Notes: generated by a model not told the origin, from the letters alone. Counted from the stretch's first letter, positions 52,802-62,657 are shown. The stretch: DNA of 64,000 nt from Lactobacillus apis (GCF_002837055.1 NZ_PDKP01000001.1:724199-788198); one strand, 5' to 3'. Numbers and translations: made by a program.

Positions 52802-53908
52802 ATGAGCTTGGATGTTAACATTTTGCCCCCAGACTACATTGATTTCACCATAGGTGATTTTCGCTCTGGTGTAGAACCGACAATTATCGAAGAACTTACG
52901 AAAAAAGTTCAAACAGACGGTAACGGTTATACACCCGGTCTTGGCCTCCCCCTTCTTAGAGGAAAAATTATTTCTCACTATCGAGATACTTACGGTATTA
53001 AAAATATTAGTACGGAAAATATTCAAATTACTGTATCTTGTTTGCACGGCGCATTTTTAGCCTTAAAGTCAATTATCACATCGAAAGACGATGAAGTAAT
53101 TATTATTGCACCGTATTTTCCTTCCTATATAAACTTAATTAAGGGAGCTAACGGAACACCAGTTGTAGTCAAATCAATTGCTCCAGATTTTGCATTGCCA
53201 ATTAAGCAAATTCAGGACTGTGTAAGTGAAAAAACTAAAGCAATTATTATTAATTATCCAAATAACCCAACTGGTGTCGGACTGTCAGATCAAGAACGTA
53301 ATTTTTTAAATGAACTTGCTCTAGAAAAGAATATTTTTATCATCGATGACCATGTTTACAGTGATTATCCAAGCACACATCCCTACAAACCAACATCTAC
53401 AGATATTTCTCATCAGGTTCTAGTAAGCAGTTTTTCGAAAAATTTTGCGATGCCTGGTATCAGATTAGGTTACGTAATCGCGCCTAAGAAAATCATTGAC
53501 CAAAATGCTTTTTATAATGAAGGGATTACCTTCAGCCCGCCAACCATTAGCCAATATATTGGTGAAATCGTATTAGATAACACTTCCCAGTATCAACAAC
53601 ATTTAAAGGATATTGAACAAAAAGGTAAATCAGTTGCTCAATTATTCCGTTCAAGTAACTACTTTAATTCCTGCACTTATAATGGTGGCCTATATCTATT
53701 CGTCAAAGTGACCGATGAAATCAAGAAGCCAGCTTTATTTTATACACTCTTGGAAGAGCACTTCCACGTTTTAGTAGCACCTGGAGATGAATTTGATTAC
53801 TCAAATAGATACTTTAGAATTTCTTTGTCTGCAACTAACGATGACTTGCATAAAGGTGTCCAGAAAATTATTGATTGTGTTGATTATACTTTAAACTTTA
53901 AGCAATAA
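52802..53908 (+). CDS. PLP-dependent aminotransferase, class I/II
   Basis: 368 residues from ATG 52802 (GAAAGG 8 nt upstream); an ATG seven codons earlier has no SD. Fold type I motifs: NYPNNPTGVGLS, FIIDDHVYSDY, the Schiff-base Lys in SSFSKNFAMPGIRLGY (about 219) and FRISLSATNDDL. The substrate pair is not clear; aspartate/aromatic or MalY-like enzymes are candidates. No operon partner. Confidence 0.88.
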   Translation: MSLDVNILPPDYIDFTIGDFRSGVEPTIIEELTKKVQTDGNGYTPGLGLPLLRGKIISHYRDTYGIKNISTENIQITVSCLHGAFLALKSIITSKDDEVIIIAPYFPSYINLIKGANGTPVVVKSIAPDFALPIKQIQDCVSEKTKAIIINYPNNPTGVGLSDQERNFLNELALEKNIFIIDDHVYSDYPSTHPYKPTSTDISHQVLVSSFSKNFAMPGIRLGYVIAPKKIIDQNAFYNEGITFSPPTISQYIGEIVLDNTSQYQQHLKDIEQKGKSVAQLFRSSNYFNSCTYNGGLYLFVKVTDEIKKPALFYTLLEEHFHVLVAPGDEFDYSNRYFRISLSATNDDLHKGVQKIIDCVDYTLNFKQ

Positions 53909-53999
53909 AATCTTGCTAAGTTTTACAATTAACCTACTTACTACTAGTTAGATGAGACAGCATTGCAACTTTAACAAGCAATTGCTAAAATGAAGTTCC

Positions 54000-54028
54000 T
54001 TGACAGGGGCAGCAAGCTAATATATTAT
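54000..54028 (+). promoter_or_regulatory. Strong promoter with no ORF downstream
   Basis: TTGACA (54000-54005), 17 bp, TATTAT (54023-54028). Transcription would begin near 54035 and meet the terminator hairpin at 54052-54086, giving an RNA of about 50 nt. The promoter lies inside nested inverted repeats (TTGAC..GTCAA and AAGCTAA..TTAGCTT). Confidence 0.5.
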
Positions 54029-54046
54029 TTTTAGCTTGAACAAGTC

Positions 54047-54086
54047 AAAAAAACGATATTGCTGCAATTAGCAATATCGTTTTTAT
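54047..54086. terminator. Bidirectional terminator between aminotransferase and flippase genes
   Basis: A perfect stem AAAACGATATTGCT / AGCAATATCGTTTT with U runs on both strands. The flippase stop codon lies within it. Confidence 0.88.
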
Positions 54087-55726
54087 ATCTTAATGTGTAA
54101 TTTTTCTAAAATTGGAACAATTTTATCTCCAAGTATTTTCTGCGCTAATTGCGATTTGATTGCAACCAGTGCATAGAAGATACCACCAACAATTACAGCA
54201 ACAAAAACAATTATTAATGCTGAAGCACGTTTAGCCGGACTTAGGAAGATTTCTAAGCCATGTTCAACTGCTAATACCAATAAGAACATGATTATCGAGA
54301 AAAATGTAATTCCAATAAAGCGGCGACTTGTCCTACTCTTATTGAAGTCAAACTCCACCTCAAGATGCTTAAATGACATAAAGATAATTACTAGCATCCC
54401 TAAATTAGTAGCGATTAATGGCCCATATACTTTAAACAAGTAAACCATCGGATACTGAACTATCATCTTAATGACTAGGCCTAAAACTAAATATTTAATT
54501 GCTAGTCCATTTTCAGACAGTCCTTGTAAAATGGCCATTAATACCGTAAATAGTCCCAAGGTAATCGAAGTAAAGGCTGACAAATATAAGATATTCGATC
54601 CTAATTGATCAAATCCATAAAAAACTGTATAAATTGGCGTTGCAATAGCTGCCATTCCAAAAGCGGCAGGAATCATCACAAACAAAAATAAGTCTAATGT
54701 ATTACTGATTTGGTCAGAAATCCCTTTAAAGTCACGTTTTGCATGTGCCGCAGACAATAATGGAATCGCCGTTACAGCCATCGCACTTGCCAATGACACA
54801 ATAATCATAATCAACTTATTTGCATTAAGAGCAAAAAGTGCATACCAAGTTTCAATTGTGTTATAGCTTGCATTAACTACACTTGCTATCATCGGATGGA
54901 AAGTGTATTGATCGACCAAGTAGAACAACTGAATCCCTGCATCGATAATAATAAATGGGATTGCTTGTTCAATTATCTCGCGAAAAAGTGAAGCAGTGGA
55001 AACCTGAATTTCATTATTTGAATTATCAACTAAATAATTCAATTCCTTACGTCTAGAAAACAAGAACCAAGCTAGTACTAAAATCCCAAAAGCTGCCCCA
55101 ATTGCAGCAGCCAAGTTTGACTGAACAACCGCATCAACAAAATTACCATGTTGTACTTGCATAATGATGTATGCGGTGAGTAACATCCAGATTACTCGTG
55201 CCAGTTGTTCAACAAACTGTGACATGGCTGAAGGCATCATATCAGAATAGCCTTGAAAATACCCTCGCATAATACTTAGTACAGGAATAATCAAAATGGC
55301 ATACGATAAGCTACGCATTACAGCAACCTGCCGTGGATCACTACGAGATCCATTTGAGGCAAGTAGTGGGGAGGCACAGTACATGATTGCAGCTGAGATT
55401 ACGCCCAAAACAACCATCAAAACTAATCCTCTACGGAATAATTTTCGTCCTACCCCATATTCATTCAATGCATTATATTTTGCCACTTGTTTGGCCACTG
55501 CACCTGGAATGCCGGCAGTCGAAATCAAAATAAAGATACTGTAAATATTGTAACTTCGAGCCGTTAAAGCGTTGGCAATGTTGCCATACGGTGACATCCA
55601 AATAAACCATGGAATAATGTAGAGGGCGCCCAATAAACGTGAAGTAATCGAACCAAAAGTCATCCACGCACTGCCTTTAACAAAGGTATCTTGCGTATTT
55701 TGTTCTTTCAAATTATTTTCTCTCAT
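54083..55726 (-). CDS. MATE/MVF-type polysaccharide flippase (SpoVB/MurJ-like)
   Basis: 547 residues with about 14 membrane helices. Family marks: GSAWMTFGSITSRLLGALYIIPW at the N-terminus, GIPGAVAKQVAKYNA, RGYFQGYSDMMPSAMSQFVEQ and QGLSENGLAIKYL. Members move lipid-linked wall precursors (lipid II or polysaccharide units) across the membrane. Because it is a close SpoVB/YtgP-type relative, lipid II flipping is possible; the substrate is inferred. It sits between leuS and the terminator, with a weak SD. Confidence 0.88.
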   Translation of the reverse strand: MRENNLKEQNTQDTFVKGSAWMTFGSITSRLLGALYIIPWFIWMSPYGNIANALTARSYNIYSIFILISTAGIPGAVAKQVAKYNALNEYGVGRKLFRRGLVLMVVLGVISAAIMYCASPLLASNGSRSDPRQVAVMRSLSYAILIIPVLSIMRGYFQGYSDMMPSAMSQFVEQLARVIWMLLTAYIIMQVQHGNFVDAVVQSNLAAAIGAAFGILVLAWFLFSRRKELNYLVDNSNNEIQVSTASLFREIIEQAIPFIIIDAGIQLFYLVDQYTFHPMIASVVNASYNTIETWYALFALNANKLIMIIVSLASAMAVTAIPLLSAAHAKRDFKGISDQISNTLDLFLFVMIPAAFGMAAIATPIYTVFYGFDQLGSNILYLSAFTSITLGLFTVLMAILQGLSENGLAIKYLVLGLVIKMIVQYPMVYLFKVYGPLIATNLGMLVIIFMSFKHLEVEFDFNKSRTSRRFIGITFFSIIMFLLVLAVEHGLEIFLSPAKRASALIIVFVAVIVGGIFYALVAIKSQLAQKILGDKIVPILEKLHIKI

Positions 55727-55821
55727 TAATTTTCCCTAAATTTATTTTACTAACTATCCTATTTTGACTGAAAAAAGGCAATTAACAACAAATCTACTTT
55801 GCACTTTAGGAAAAATTAAGT

Positions 55822-58236
55822 TTATTTAGCAACAATATTGACAATTTTATTCGGAACAATAATAACTTTTTTAACTTCCTTACCGTCTAAAAATTTCTGT
55901 ACATGTGGTAAAGCTAAAGCTTGTTTCTCTATGTCGTCCTTGTCAGCATCCTTTGGCGCATCAAAGTTACCGCGTAATTTACCGTTGACTTGAACCATAA
56001 TTTCAACTGTTGATTCAACTAGTTTACTTGAATCATAAGTTGGCCATTTAGCAAAAGTGATTGACTCATCATGACCGTAAATTTGCCAAATCTCCTCCAT
56101 CATGTGTGGTGCAATTGGTGCGATTAAGGTCATGAAGCCTTCTGCATATTCTCTTGGAATTGTTTTTGCCTTTTGTGCTGCATTAATGAAGACCATTAAT
56201 TGAGAAATTGCAGTGTTAAAGTGTAAGGCATCAAAGTCCTCAGTTACCTTCTTAACAGTTTCGTTATAAACCTTGTCCAATGTACCGTCATTTTCTTCAA
56301 CAACGTTTTCTTGAGGAATTGCCTTCAGATCTAAGTCATTTACAAAAAGACGCCAAATTCTATCTAAGAACTTCTTAGTAGATGCAGGACCATTGTCATC
56401 CCAATCAATTGAAGCATCTAGAGGACCCATGAACATTTCATACATTCTCAGACTATCGGCACCATATTCCTCAATAACATCGTCAGGGTTAACAACATTA
56501 CCCTTTGATTTTGACATCTTGTCATGGTCTTTGAGAATTAAACCTTGATTATATAGTCTTTGGAATGGTTCTTCATTCGGTATAACACCTAGGTCGTAAA
56601 GAACCATATTCCAAAATCTTGCATACAATAAGTGACGAACTGCATGCTCAGCACCACCGATGTACAAGTCTACTGGCATCCATTGCTTAAGCAATTCGTA
56701 GTCTGCAAGCTTATTGTCATTATGTGGATCAATGTAGCGTAAGAAGTACCACGACGAACCTGCCCAGTTAGGCATTGTGTTGGTCTCACGCTTTCCTTTA
56801 CGACCATTTTTGTCTACCACATTAACCCAATCTTTAAGATTAACCAGTGGACTTTCTGGAGTACCTGATGGCTTAATGTCAGTAGCGTGAGGTAAAACTA
56901 GTGGCAACTCATCTTCAGGAACTAAAGTAGTTTCGCCATCTTCCCAATGAATAACTGGAATTGGTTCACCCCAGTAGCGTTGACGACTAAATTCCCAATC
57001 ACGAAGTTTGTAATTAACCTTCTTCTTACCAGCGTTATGTTCTTCAAGCCAATCAACAATTTTTTTCTTGGCTTCTTCAACATTCAAGCCGTTCAAAAAG
57101 TCAGAATCAATATGTGGACCATCTTCTGTAAAGGCTTCTTTACTGATGTCGCCACCCTTGATAACAGCCTTGATTGGCAAATCAAATTTTTGCGCAAATT
57201 CGTAATCACGCGTGTCGTGAGCCGGCACAGCCATAACAGCACCAGTTCCGTAACTACCAAGAACATAATCAGCAATCCAAATTGGAATTTCTTGATTATT
57301 AACTGGGTTAATTGCATAAGCTCCAGTAAAGACACCTGATTTAGTTTTATTTAAATCGGTTCTTTCCAAGTCTGACTTGGATTCAATTTGCTTAATGTAT
57401 GCGTCAACTTCTTCTTTATGCCCGTCAGTCGTAATCTTTTGAACTAACTTGTTTTCAGGAGCTAATACGGCATAGGTAGCACCAAATAAAGTATCAGGAC
57501 GCGTACTAAAGACATCAAAAGTTTCATCCGACCCCTTTATCTTAAAGGTAATCTGAGCACCCACTGAACGACCAATCCAGTTGCGTTGCATTTCTTTAAC
57601 ATTTTCTGGCCAGTCAAGATTATCAAGTCCAGCAAGCAGACGATCTGCGTATTTGGTAATTCTAAGCATCCATTGCTTCATGTTGCGACGGTAAATTGGG
57701 TAACCACCACGTTCTGTTTTACCATCAACAATGTCCTCATTGGCTACAACTGTACCTAAATCTGGTGACCAATTGACTGGAACTTCGGCTTCATAAGCAA
57801 GACCATTTTTATACATTTGCTCAAAAGTCCATTGAGTCCACTTGTAGTACTTAGGATCACTGGTAGAAACTTCATGATCCCAATCATAAGAAAAGCCCAA
57901 TGTGTTAAGTTGCCGTTTAAAATTAGCAATATTTTCTTTGGTTACTACTGCAGGGTCTTGTCCAGTTTGAAGTGCATATTGCTCAGTTGGCAGTCCAAAT
58001 GCATCCCAGCCCATTGGGTGAAGAACATTGTAGCCCTCACTACGCTTCATCCGCGCCACAATATCAGTAGCAGTATAGCCCTCTGGGTGACCTACATGGA
58101 GGCCCTTACCAGATGGGAAAGGAAACATATCTAAAACGTAGTAATTTTTCTTTTTAGGATCATTACCCGTTTTAAATGTGTGGTTTTTTGCCCAATATTC
58201 TTGCCATTTTTTCTCTACAACTTTGTGATTGTACAT
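55822..58236 (-). CDS. leuS: Leucyl-tRNA synthetase
   Basis: 804 residues. HIGH motif as [12 protein letters not shown] (about 47), KMSKS in [12 protein letters not shown] (about 577). The CP1 editing domain is intact: [12 protein letters not shown] and [11 protein letters not shown]. The C-terminal domain ends [12 protein letters not shown]. It charges tRNA(Leu) and edits. GAGG precedes ATG by 8 nt. A T-box leader controls it. Confidence 0.98.
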   Translation of the reverse strand: MYNHKVVEKKWQEYWAKNHTFKTGNDPKKKNYYVLDMFPFPSGKGLHVGHPEGYTATDIVARMKRSEGYNVLHPMGWDAFGLPTEQYALQTGQDPAVVTKENIANFKRQLNTLGFSYDWDHEVSTSDPKYYKWTQWTFEQMYKNGLAYEAEVPVNWSPDLGTVVANEDIVDGKTERGGYPIYRRNMKQWMLRITKYADRLLAGLDNLDWPENVKEMQRNWIGRSVGAQITFKIKGSDETFDVFSTRPDTLFGATYAVLAPENKLVQKITTDGHKEEVDAYIKQIESKSDLERTDLNKTKSGVFTGAYAINPVNNQEIPIWIADYVLGSYGTGAVMAVPAHDTRDYEFAQKFDLPIKAVIKGGDISKEAFTEDGPHIDSDFLNGLNVEEAKKKIVDWLEEHNAGKKKVNYKLRDWEFSRQRYWGEPIPVIHWEDGETTLVPEDELPLVLPHATDIKPSGTPESPLVNLKDWVNVVDKNGRKGKRETNTMPNWAGSSWYFLRYIDPHNDNKLADYELLKQWMPVDLYIGGAEHAVRHLLYARFWNMVLYDLGVIPNEEPFQRLYNQGLILKDHDKMSKSKGNVVNPDDVIEEYGADSLRMYEMFMGPLDASIDWDDNGPASTKKFLDRIWRLFVNDLDLKAIPQENVVEENDGTLDKVYNETVKKVTEDFDALHFNTAISQLMVFINAAQKAKTIPREYAEGFMTLIAPIAPHMMEEIWQIYGHDESITFAKWPTYDSSKLVESTVEIMVQVNGKLRGNFDAPKDADKDDIEKQALALPHVQKFLDGKEVKKVIIVPNKIVNIVAK

Positions 58237-58244
58237 AAATTTTA

Positions 58245-58472
58245 CCTCATAAAAAAAGTCCTATGAAATTAATTTCATAGGACGAATAATCGCGGTACCA
58301 CCTAAGTTTCATACATTTTTGCATGACACTCAAACGCTCCTTAACGCGGCTAGCCAACGAAAGATTCCATCTAGGCTCAGTTCACAATATATTTTTCGAG
58401 TCTTGCACCAACCGACTTTTCTCTATAGAAAAATAAAATCGCTACTATTTCCTAACCTTTATTTTTTGTTCA
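58245..58472 (-). promoter_or_regulatory. T-box riboswitch of leuS
   Basis: A ~225 nt leader with T-box AGGTGGTACCGCG (58303-58291) and a terminator stem GTCCTATGAAATT / AATTTCATAGGAC (58283-58258) followed by seven U. A TATAAT box lies at 58484-58479 on the minus strand; no clear -35 is seen. Confidence 0.93.
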
Positions 58473-58525
58473 ATAATGATTATAATTTACCACAAATGCT
58501 AAAAAAAACAAGGGGAGAAAGTCAT

Positions 58526-59182
58526 TTGGATACGACAATTCATTCAAAAAGAGATACCATCATACCCGCGACGATTTTTTTAATGTTGTACGCGGTATGG
58601 GCAATATTAGTTTCAGCTGACAGTCAATTCATCCATCAGTTTGATACTGCTTTAATTGGGATAATTTGTAATAACAATCCTGCAATTATCAAATTTGCCA
58701 CTACTTTTACTAATCTCGGTAATACGAGTGTTATCATGATTGAAACAATCATTTTGGTAGTGATTCTCGGAATTTTCAAAAAATATGCTTATGCATTTTT
58801 TACTGCTGGAACTATGATTGCGGCTAACGGTTATAATTGGATCATTAAGCATGCAATTGCTAGACAGCGTCCTTCAGTGCATCATCTTGTTGATGCACAT
58901 GGATATAGTTTTCCATCAGGTCACTCCGTTGGTAGTGCAACATTATTTGGCATTCTAATTGTCTTAACTATTTTACTAATTAAAAATAAAGCCGCTAAAA
59001 CCGTCCTATGCATCGTTTGGCTGTGCTTCCCACTTCTAATTGGTTATACTAGGATTTTCAATCATGTTCATTATCCATCAGACGTAGTTGGTGGTTTCTT
59101 AGAAGGAATTGCCTTTTTATTAATTGGTTACTCCTTCTTATATCACTATTATTTGGAAACGCGAGCACAGGAAAAAATTTAG
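58526..59182 (+). CDS. PAP2-family membrane phosphatase
   Basis: 218 residues starting at TTG 58526, with GGGGAG 8 nt upstream; ATG codons further upstream fall in the leuS leader and promoter. Six membrane helices. Phosphatase motifs: KHAIARQRPS (C1), SFPSGHSVGS (C2) and RIFNHVHYPSDVVGG (C3). It dephosphorylates a lipid phosphate such as undecaprenyl-PP or phosphatidylglycerol phosphate. It diverges from leuS. Confidence 0.9.
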   Translation: MDTTIHSKRDTIIPATIFLMLYAVWAILVSADSQFIHQFDTALIGIICNNNPAIIKFATTFTNLGNTSVIMIETIILVVILGIFKKYAYAFFTAGTMIAANGYNWIIKHAIARQRPSVHHLVDAHGYSFPSGHSVGSATLFGILIVLTILLIKNKAAKTVLCIVWLCFPLLIGYTRIFNHVHYPSDVVGGFLEGIAFLLIGYSFLYHYYLETRAQEKI

Positions 59183-59193
59183 TTTAAAATAAA

Positions 59194-59230
59194 AAAGTTC
59201 AAACTTTTAGTAGTTTGGGCTTTTTTTGTA
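59194..59230 (+). terminator. Terminator after the PAP2 gene
   Basis: A stem AGTTCAAACT / AGTTTGGGCT (two G-U pairs) followed by TTTTTTT. Confidence 0.78.
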
Positions 59231-59237
59231 TTCAAAA

Positions 59238-59395
59238 TCAATCCTGAGCTAAGCAACTAATAATGTCTTTATATTCTGAATACCTCTTTAACAAATCGAT
59301 TTTTTGCAACAGCTCAAGATTGTGGCAATCGCCTTCCCATCTTACTCTTGATAAGATTTAAAATTTATATTTTTGATATGTTCATCGCGTTGCAT
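59238..59395 (-). pseudogene. Frameshifted remnant of an unrecognised gene
   Basis: In the gap between the PAP2 and ABC genes the minus strand has two abutting frames that read like one protein: MQRDEHIKNINFKSYQE then stop, and one base shifted RWEGDCHNLELLQKIDLL..SCLAQD then TGA. Neither part has an SD. The composition looks coding, but I recognise no family and a chance ORF cannot be excluded. The rest of 59183-59675 is AT-rich and holds only the promoter and hairpin listed separately. Confidence 0.35.
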
Positions 59396-59550
59396 TTTTG
59401 CTTAAAAGTTAGCTAATAATTTTCTAGGTAGACGTTGCGAACTTAAATAATTTAAGCTTAATTGATTAAATTTATTTCCAATAATAAATATTATATGAAC
59501 TTTTTATTGCAAAAAAAGGAAAAATAATATATTATCAAGTAACAAAATAT

Positions 59551-59579
59551 TGACACATAAAAGCAATTGTGATAAAAGC
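59551..59579 (+). promoter_or_regulatory. Promoter of the ABC exporter operon
   Basis: A consensus -35 TTGACA (59551-59556). The -10 is weaker: GATAAA or TAAAAG with 15-17 bp spacing, preceded by TGTG. Transcription would start near 59585. Confidence 0.5.
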
Positions 59580-59611
59580 TGTGACATATTTTTTAATATT
59601 AAAGTCATAAG

Positions 59612-59649
59612 AACTGCTAGATTAATAAATTGAATCTAGCAGTTTTTAT
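59612..59649 (+). terminator. Attenuator-like hairpin in the ABC exporter leader
   Basis: A perfect 12 bp stem AACTGCTAGATT / AATCTAGCAGTT with a 9 nt loop followed by TTTTATT. It lies between the promoter at 59551 and the first gene at 59676. Confidence 0.7.
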
Positions 59650-59675
59650 TAAACCTAAACTAAGAGGTGACGAAA

Positions 59676-60866
59676 ATGCCATATATGAAATTAAAAATTA
59701 AGCAGGTACTAAAAAGTAAATTTACCTGGATTAGTCTTTTAGCCATTTTACTCGGATGTTTTTATTTTTGGACGAAAAACTACAATTCTCGATATATTAA
59801 TCCGCGCATAACGGAAGCTCGAGAAAATATTGCGGTGGAAAAGAAAAATATCAAATATTATCAAAAACAGTTAAAGAAATCTAATTTAACAAAAACGAAT
59901 AGACACAAAATCGAACTGGATTTGGCAGAAAACAAGTCATCTATCAAAGAATTTAAGACATTAATTAAATCAATTCAAACAAATAAGTGGCAAAAAGCTT
60001 ATCAAATCATAATAAAGCAAGAGAAATATAATCTTGCTGATGCAAAACGTAATAATGCCAATAAAGATGATTTGCTGCCACTTGAAAGTAATATTAAAAA
60101 ATTACAGTATCTGGCTCGAAATAACTTACCAGAAGAAAATGAACATTATTCTGTTAAAGGTGGCTTTTTTATATTAGAAATGATGCAGGAAGTCTTACCA
60201 CCTTTAGCGGTTTTAGCCGTGATTTTTATTCTAATAAAATTATACTCCTCTGGTTTTTATGATCGAATGCGTCTAGAAAATCTCTTACCACAAGGAAACC
60301 ATTTATTGATTGAAGTTGGTACTGGTTCATTAATTGGATTTGGCTATTTTTTATCAGCATTCCTGTTGATTTTTATTATTCCGAGCATATTTTTTGGTAC
60401 TGGCAACTTTAAATATCCGATGATGGGTGTAGACGCAGTAGCTAAACAGAACATTTTCATTCCTATGAACCAGCTGTTTTGCCCTACTTTGATTTTAGAA
60501 TTATTTAGTTTTATGTTCATTGCAAATGTGGTTTTACTATTCGTACAAATATTTAAAAACCGCTTGTTGGCATTATTTGTTTCAATTTTTATATTAATTG
60601 GTGGGATGGTACTACCTCAATACGTAGTAGCAGCACGGAATTTTGCTCAGTTTATTCCTATGAGTTACTTTTTCTCTTTACAACCGATAGATGGTATGTT
60701 TGGTATTAGTAATGCATATGTCTTTGCAGATGAAACAAAATTAGTCACTTACCCACAGGTTAATTTTGTCAATGGCATCCTTGTTTTAACCGTAGGAATT
60801 ATTATTCTTTTACTTTTAAACTACCTCATCGCACAAAAAGCCCAAAAAGGGAGGAAAACAAAATGA
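59676..60866 (+). CDS. ABC-2 type permease 1 with extracytoplasmic helical insert
   Basis: 396 residues from ATG 59676 (AGAGGTG 6 nt upstream). TM1 is about 18-36, then a ~125-residue charged, coiled-coil-rich region outside the membrane, then five more helices (from about 165). It resembles drug, bacteriocin or lantibiotic-type exporter permeases. Its ATGA stop overlaps the ATPase start by 4 bp. It is paralogous to the third gene of the operon, with the same layout and a shared PxENEHxxxGxxF junction. Substrate unknown. Confidence 0.8.
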   Translation: MPYMKLKIKQVLKSKFTWISLLAILLGCFYFWTKNYNSRYINPRITEARENIAVEKKNIKYYQKQLKKSNLTKTNRHKIELDLAENKSSIKEFKTLIKSIQTNKWQKAYQIIIKQEKYNLADAKRNNANKDDLLPLESNIKKLQYLARNNLPEENEHYSVKGGFFILEMMQEVLPPLAVLAVIFILIKLYSSGFYDRMRLENLLPQGNHLLIEVGTGSLIGFGYFLSAFLLIFIIPSIFFGTGNFKYPMMGVDAVAKQNIFIPMNQLFCPTLILELFSFMFIANVVLLFVQIFKNRLLALFVSIFILIGGMVLPQYVVAARNFAQFIPMSYFFSLQPIDGMFGISNAYVFADETKLVTYPQVNFVNGILVLTVGIIILLLLNYLIAQKAQKGRKTK

Positions 60867-61474
60867 TTGAAATTAAGGATTTAACCCTTACATTACGTGA
60901 ACCTATACTAAAAAATGCCAATTTTAACTTTCAAAATGGCAAAATATATATGCTTCATGCACTTAACGGTACTGGCAAAACAAGCGTCCTCAGAACTATA
61001 GTTAGCTTACTTGCTCCAAGTTCAGGCCAAGTCCTGTTTGACGGAAAGCCTTTTGCTAACGTCAAAAGCCAAGTTTTTTACCTGGAAACTTCTGACTGGT
61101 TTGACAAAAATCTTTCAGGCCTTGATTATATGCAATTTGTTAAAAACGAATGGCATTCACACCAGGATTTGCAAGAAATAATAAACCGTTGGGAAATGAG
61201 TAATTATATCAAAACTCCAATTAGAAAATATTCATTAGGTATGAAACAAAAACTGGTAGTTGCCCTTTATGAGTTAAGCGATGCTAAATACTTACTAATG
61301 GATGAAATTAACAATGGCCTTGACTCTGACAGCCGTCAAATTCTTTATCAGGAATTGACCAATTTAGCAAAACAAAACAAACTTATTATTATGGCTTCTC
61401 ATTATCAAGATGAAGTAGCAGGAATTGTTGATGATACTCTGACTTTAAAGCACCACCAATTAGTTCGGGGATAA
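60863..61474 (+). CDS. ABC transporter ATPase
   Basis: 203 residues, short for the class. Walker A is ALNGTGKTS (the first Gly is Ala), the signature is YSLGMKQKL, Walker B is YLLMDEINNGLD, and the H-loop is MASHYQDE. It lies between two related permease genes: 4 bp overlap upstream and 5 bp gap downstream. It probably energises a heterodimeric exporter. Signature and length fit the BcrA/NatA-like exporter group. Confidence 0.88.
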   Translation: MIEIKDLTLTLREPILKNANFNFQNGKIYMLHALNGTGKTSVLRTIVSLLAPSSGQVLFDGKPFANVKSQVFYLETSDWFDKNLSGLDYMQFVKNEWHSHQDLQEIINRWEMSNYIKTPIRKYSLGMKQKLVVALYELSDAKYLLMDEINNGLDSDSRQILYQELTNLAKQNKLIIMASHYQDEVAGIVDDTLTLKHHQLVRG

Positions 61475-61479
61475 AGCTT

Positions 61480-62600
61480 ATGGCCTATTTTGAATTACAA
61501 TTTAAAAAGTATTTAAAAATACTTTGACCTGGCTGATTTTAAGTATAGTGCTAATATGTGCAGGACTTATTCTAGGCTATAATTCCCTTAAAGGCGATCA
61601 AACTACAATTCGTTACCAAATAAACCAAGATTTAAGTCAGCAGAAACAGGCTCAAGCTAATTTGCCCACAGTTAAAAATCAAAATAGAAATGAGCGGCAA
61701 ATATTAAAAGCCTTAGATAATAAAAATTGGGATCATGCTTATGAATTGATGATTCGCCAAAATGACAAGCAAGCAGCACAAGTCAAAATTGGCGGAGCTG
61801 ATCTTAGACAAGAAATCAAACAGAAAAATGCCCGTTTAAATGCTCTAAAAAATGCAAATTTACCAGAACAAAATGAACAACATCCTAAACAAGGTTGGTT
61901 ATTCCTGTTTAAACTTTCAGAAAGTTTTCTGCCTGCAATGATTGTCGCCATGCTTTGTTTTATTTTAAGTAATATTTTCGCATCAAAGTATGTCGATCAT
62001 CTAAATCGTGCCATATTGTTACCAAGCAAGCACAGCGTATTACTAGATATCATTTTAGGATTACTGATTGCTTTTTCACTAACTCTTTTTATCAGCCTTT
62101 TAATCTGGGGACTTAGCAGTCTGCTCTTTGGTAGTGGCCCACTTTTCTATCCAATTCAAGGAATAACTTTACCAGGTAGTTTCAAAAGTACTTATCAACC
62201 TCTTTCTATTTGGCTAAAACCTGCGTTTATTTTAACCGTCTTGACGTGTATTTTCATTGTGATTCTGTTACTTCTTTTAGCTCAAATCACGCGTAATCAA
62301 TTAAGCTGCCTTTTCTTAGCACTATTTATACTTTTAGGTGGAGCAATTTTGCCATTCATTTTGCAATCAACCTCTGGTGGAAGTGGAATGGCCCAAACTA
62401 CTATAGTGCAATATATACCAATGACTTACCTACTTTCGACTCAGGTAGCAAATGGAAATCTAGCAACAAAATTTAACAACCCGCAGCTTAATTTTACTTT
62501 CGGCTGTAAAGTTCTCATGGTTTCAATTATCATTCTCACAATCCTTAATTTTTCATGGCCTTGGTTTTCAAAGCAAATGGCAAAGTTGACTAAAGGGTAA
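61480..62600 (+). CDS. ABC-2 type permease 2, frameshifted near its N-terminus
   Basis: The natural start is ATG 61480, 5 bp after the ATPase gene, with GGGG 9 nt upstream. This frame stops at TGA 61525 after 15 codons. The rest (TM1 WLILSIVLICAGLILG onward, 358 residues from TTG 61524) is in another frame with no SD of its own. Adding one A to the A5 run at 61515-61519 restores MAYFELQFKKYLKNTLTWLI, which aligns without gaps to MPYMKLKIKQVLKSKFTWIS of permease 1. Six membrane helices and the same extracytoplasmic insert follow. It may be a true mutation, slippage-controlled expression or a sequencing error. Confidence 0.75.
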
Positions 62601-62616
62601 TTGAATAATTTGGAAG

Positions 62617-62657
62617 CAAAAGAGTCTGAGAGAATTATTTTCCCAGACTCTTTTTGA
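62617..62657 (+). terminator. Terminator of the ABC exporter operon
   Basis: A stem AAGAGTCTG / CAGACTCTT followed by TTT, 17 bp after the permease stop. The remaining 62658-62848 stretch is AT-rich and I see no gene in it. Confidence 0.8.

Noticed and set aside
58319..58525. Upstream extension of the PAP2 protein by 69 codons
   Set aside because: It overlaps the leuS T-box leader and promoter; a TTG with a strong GGGGAG fits the protein start.
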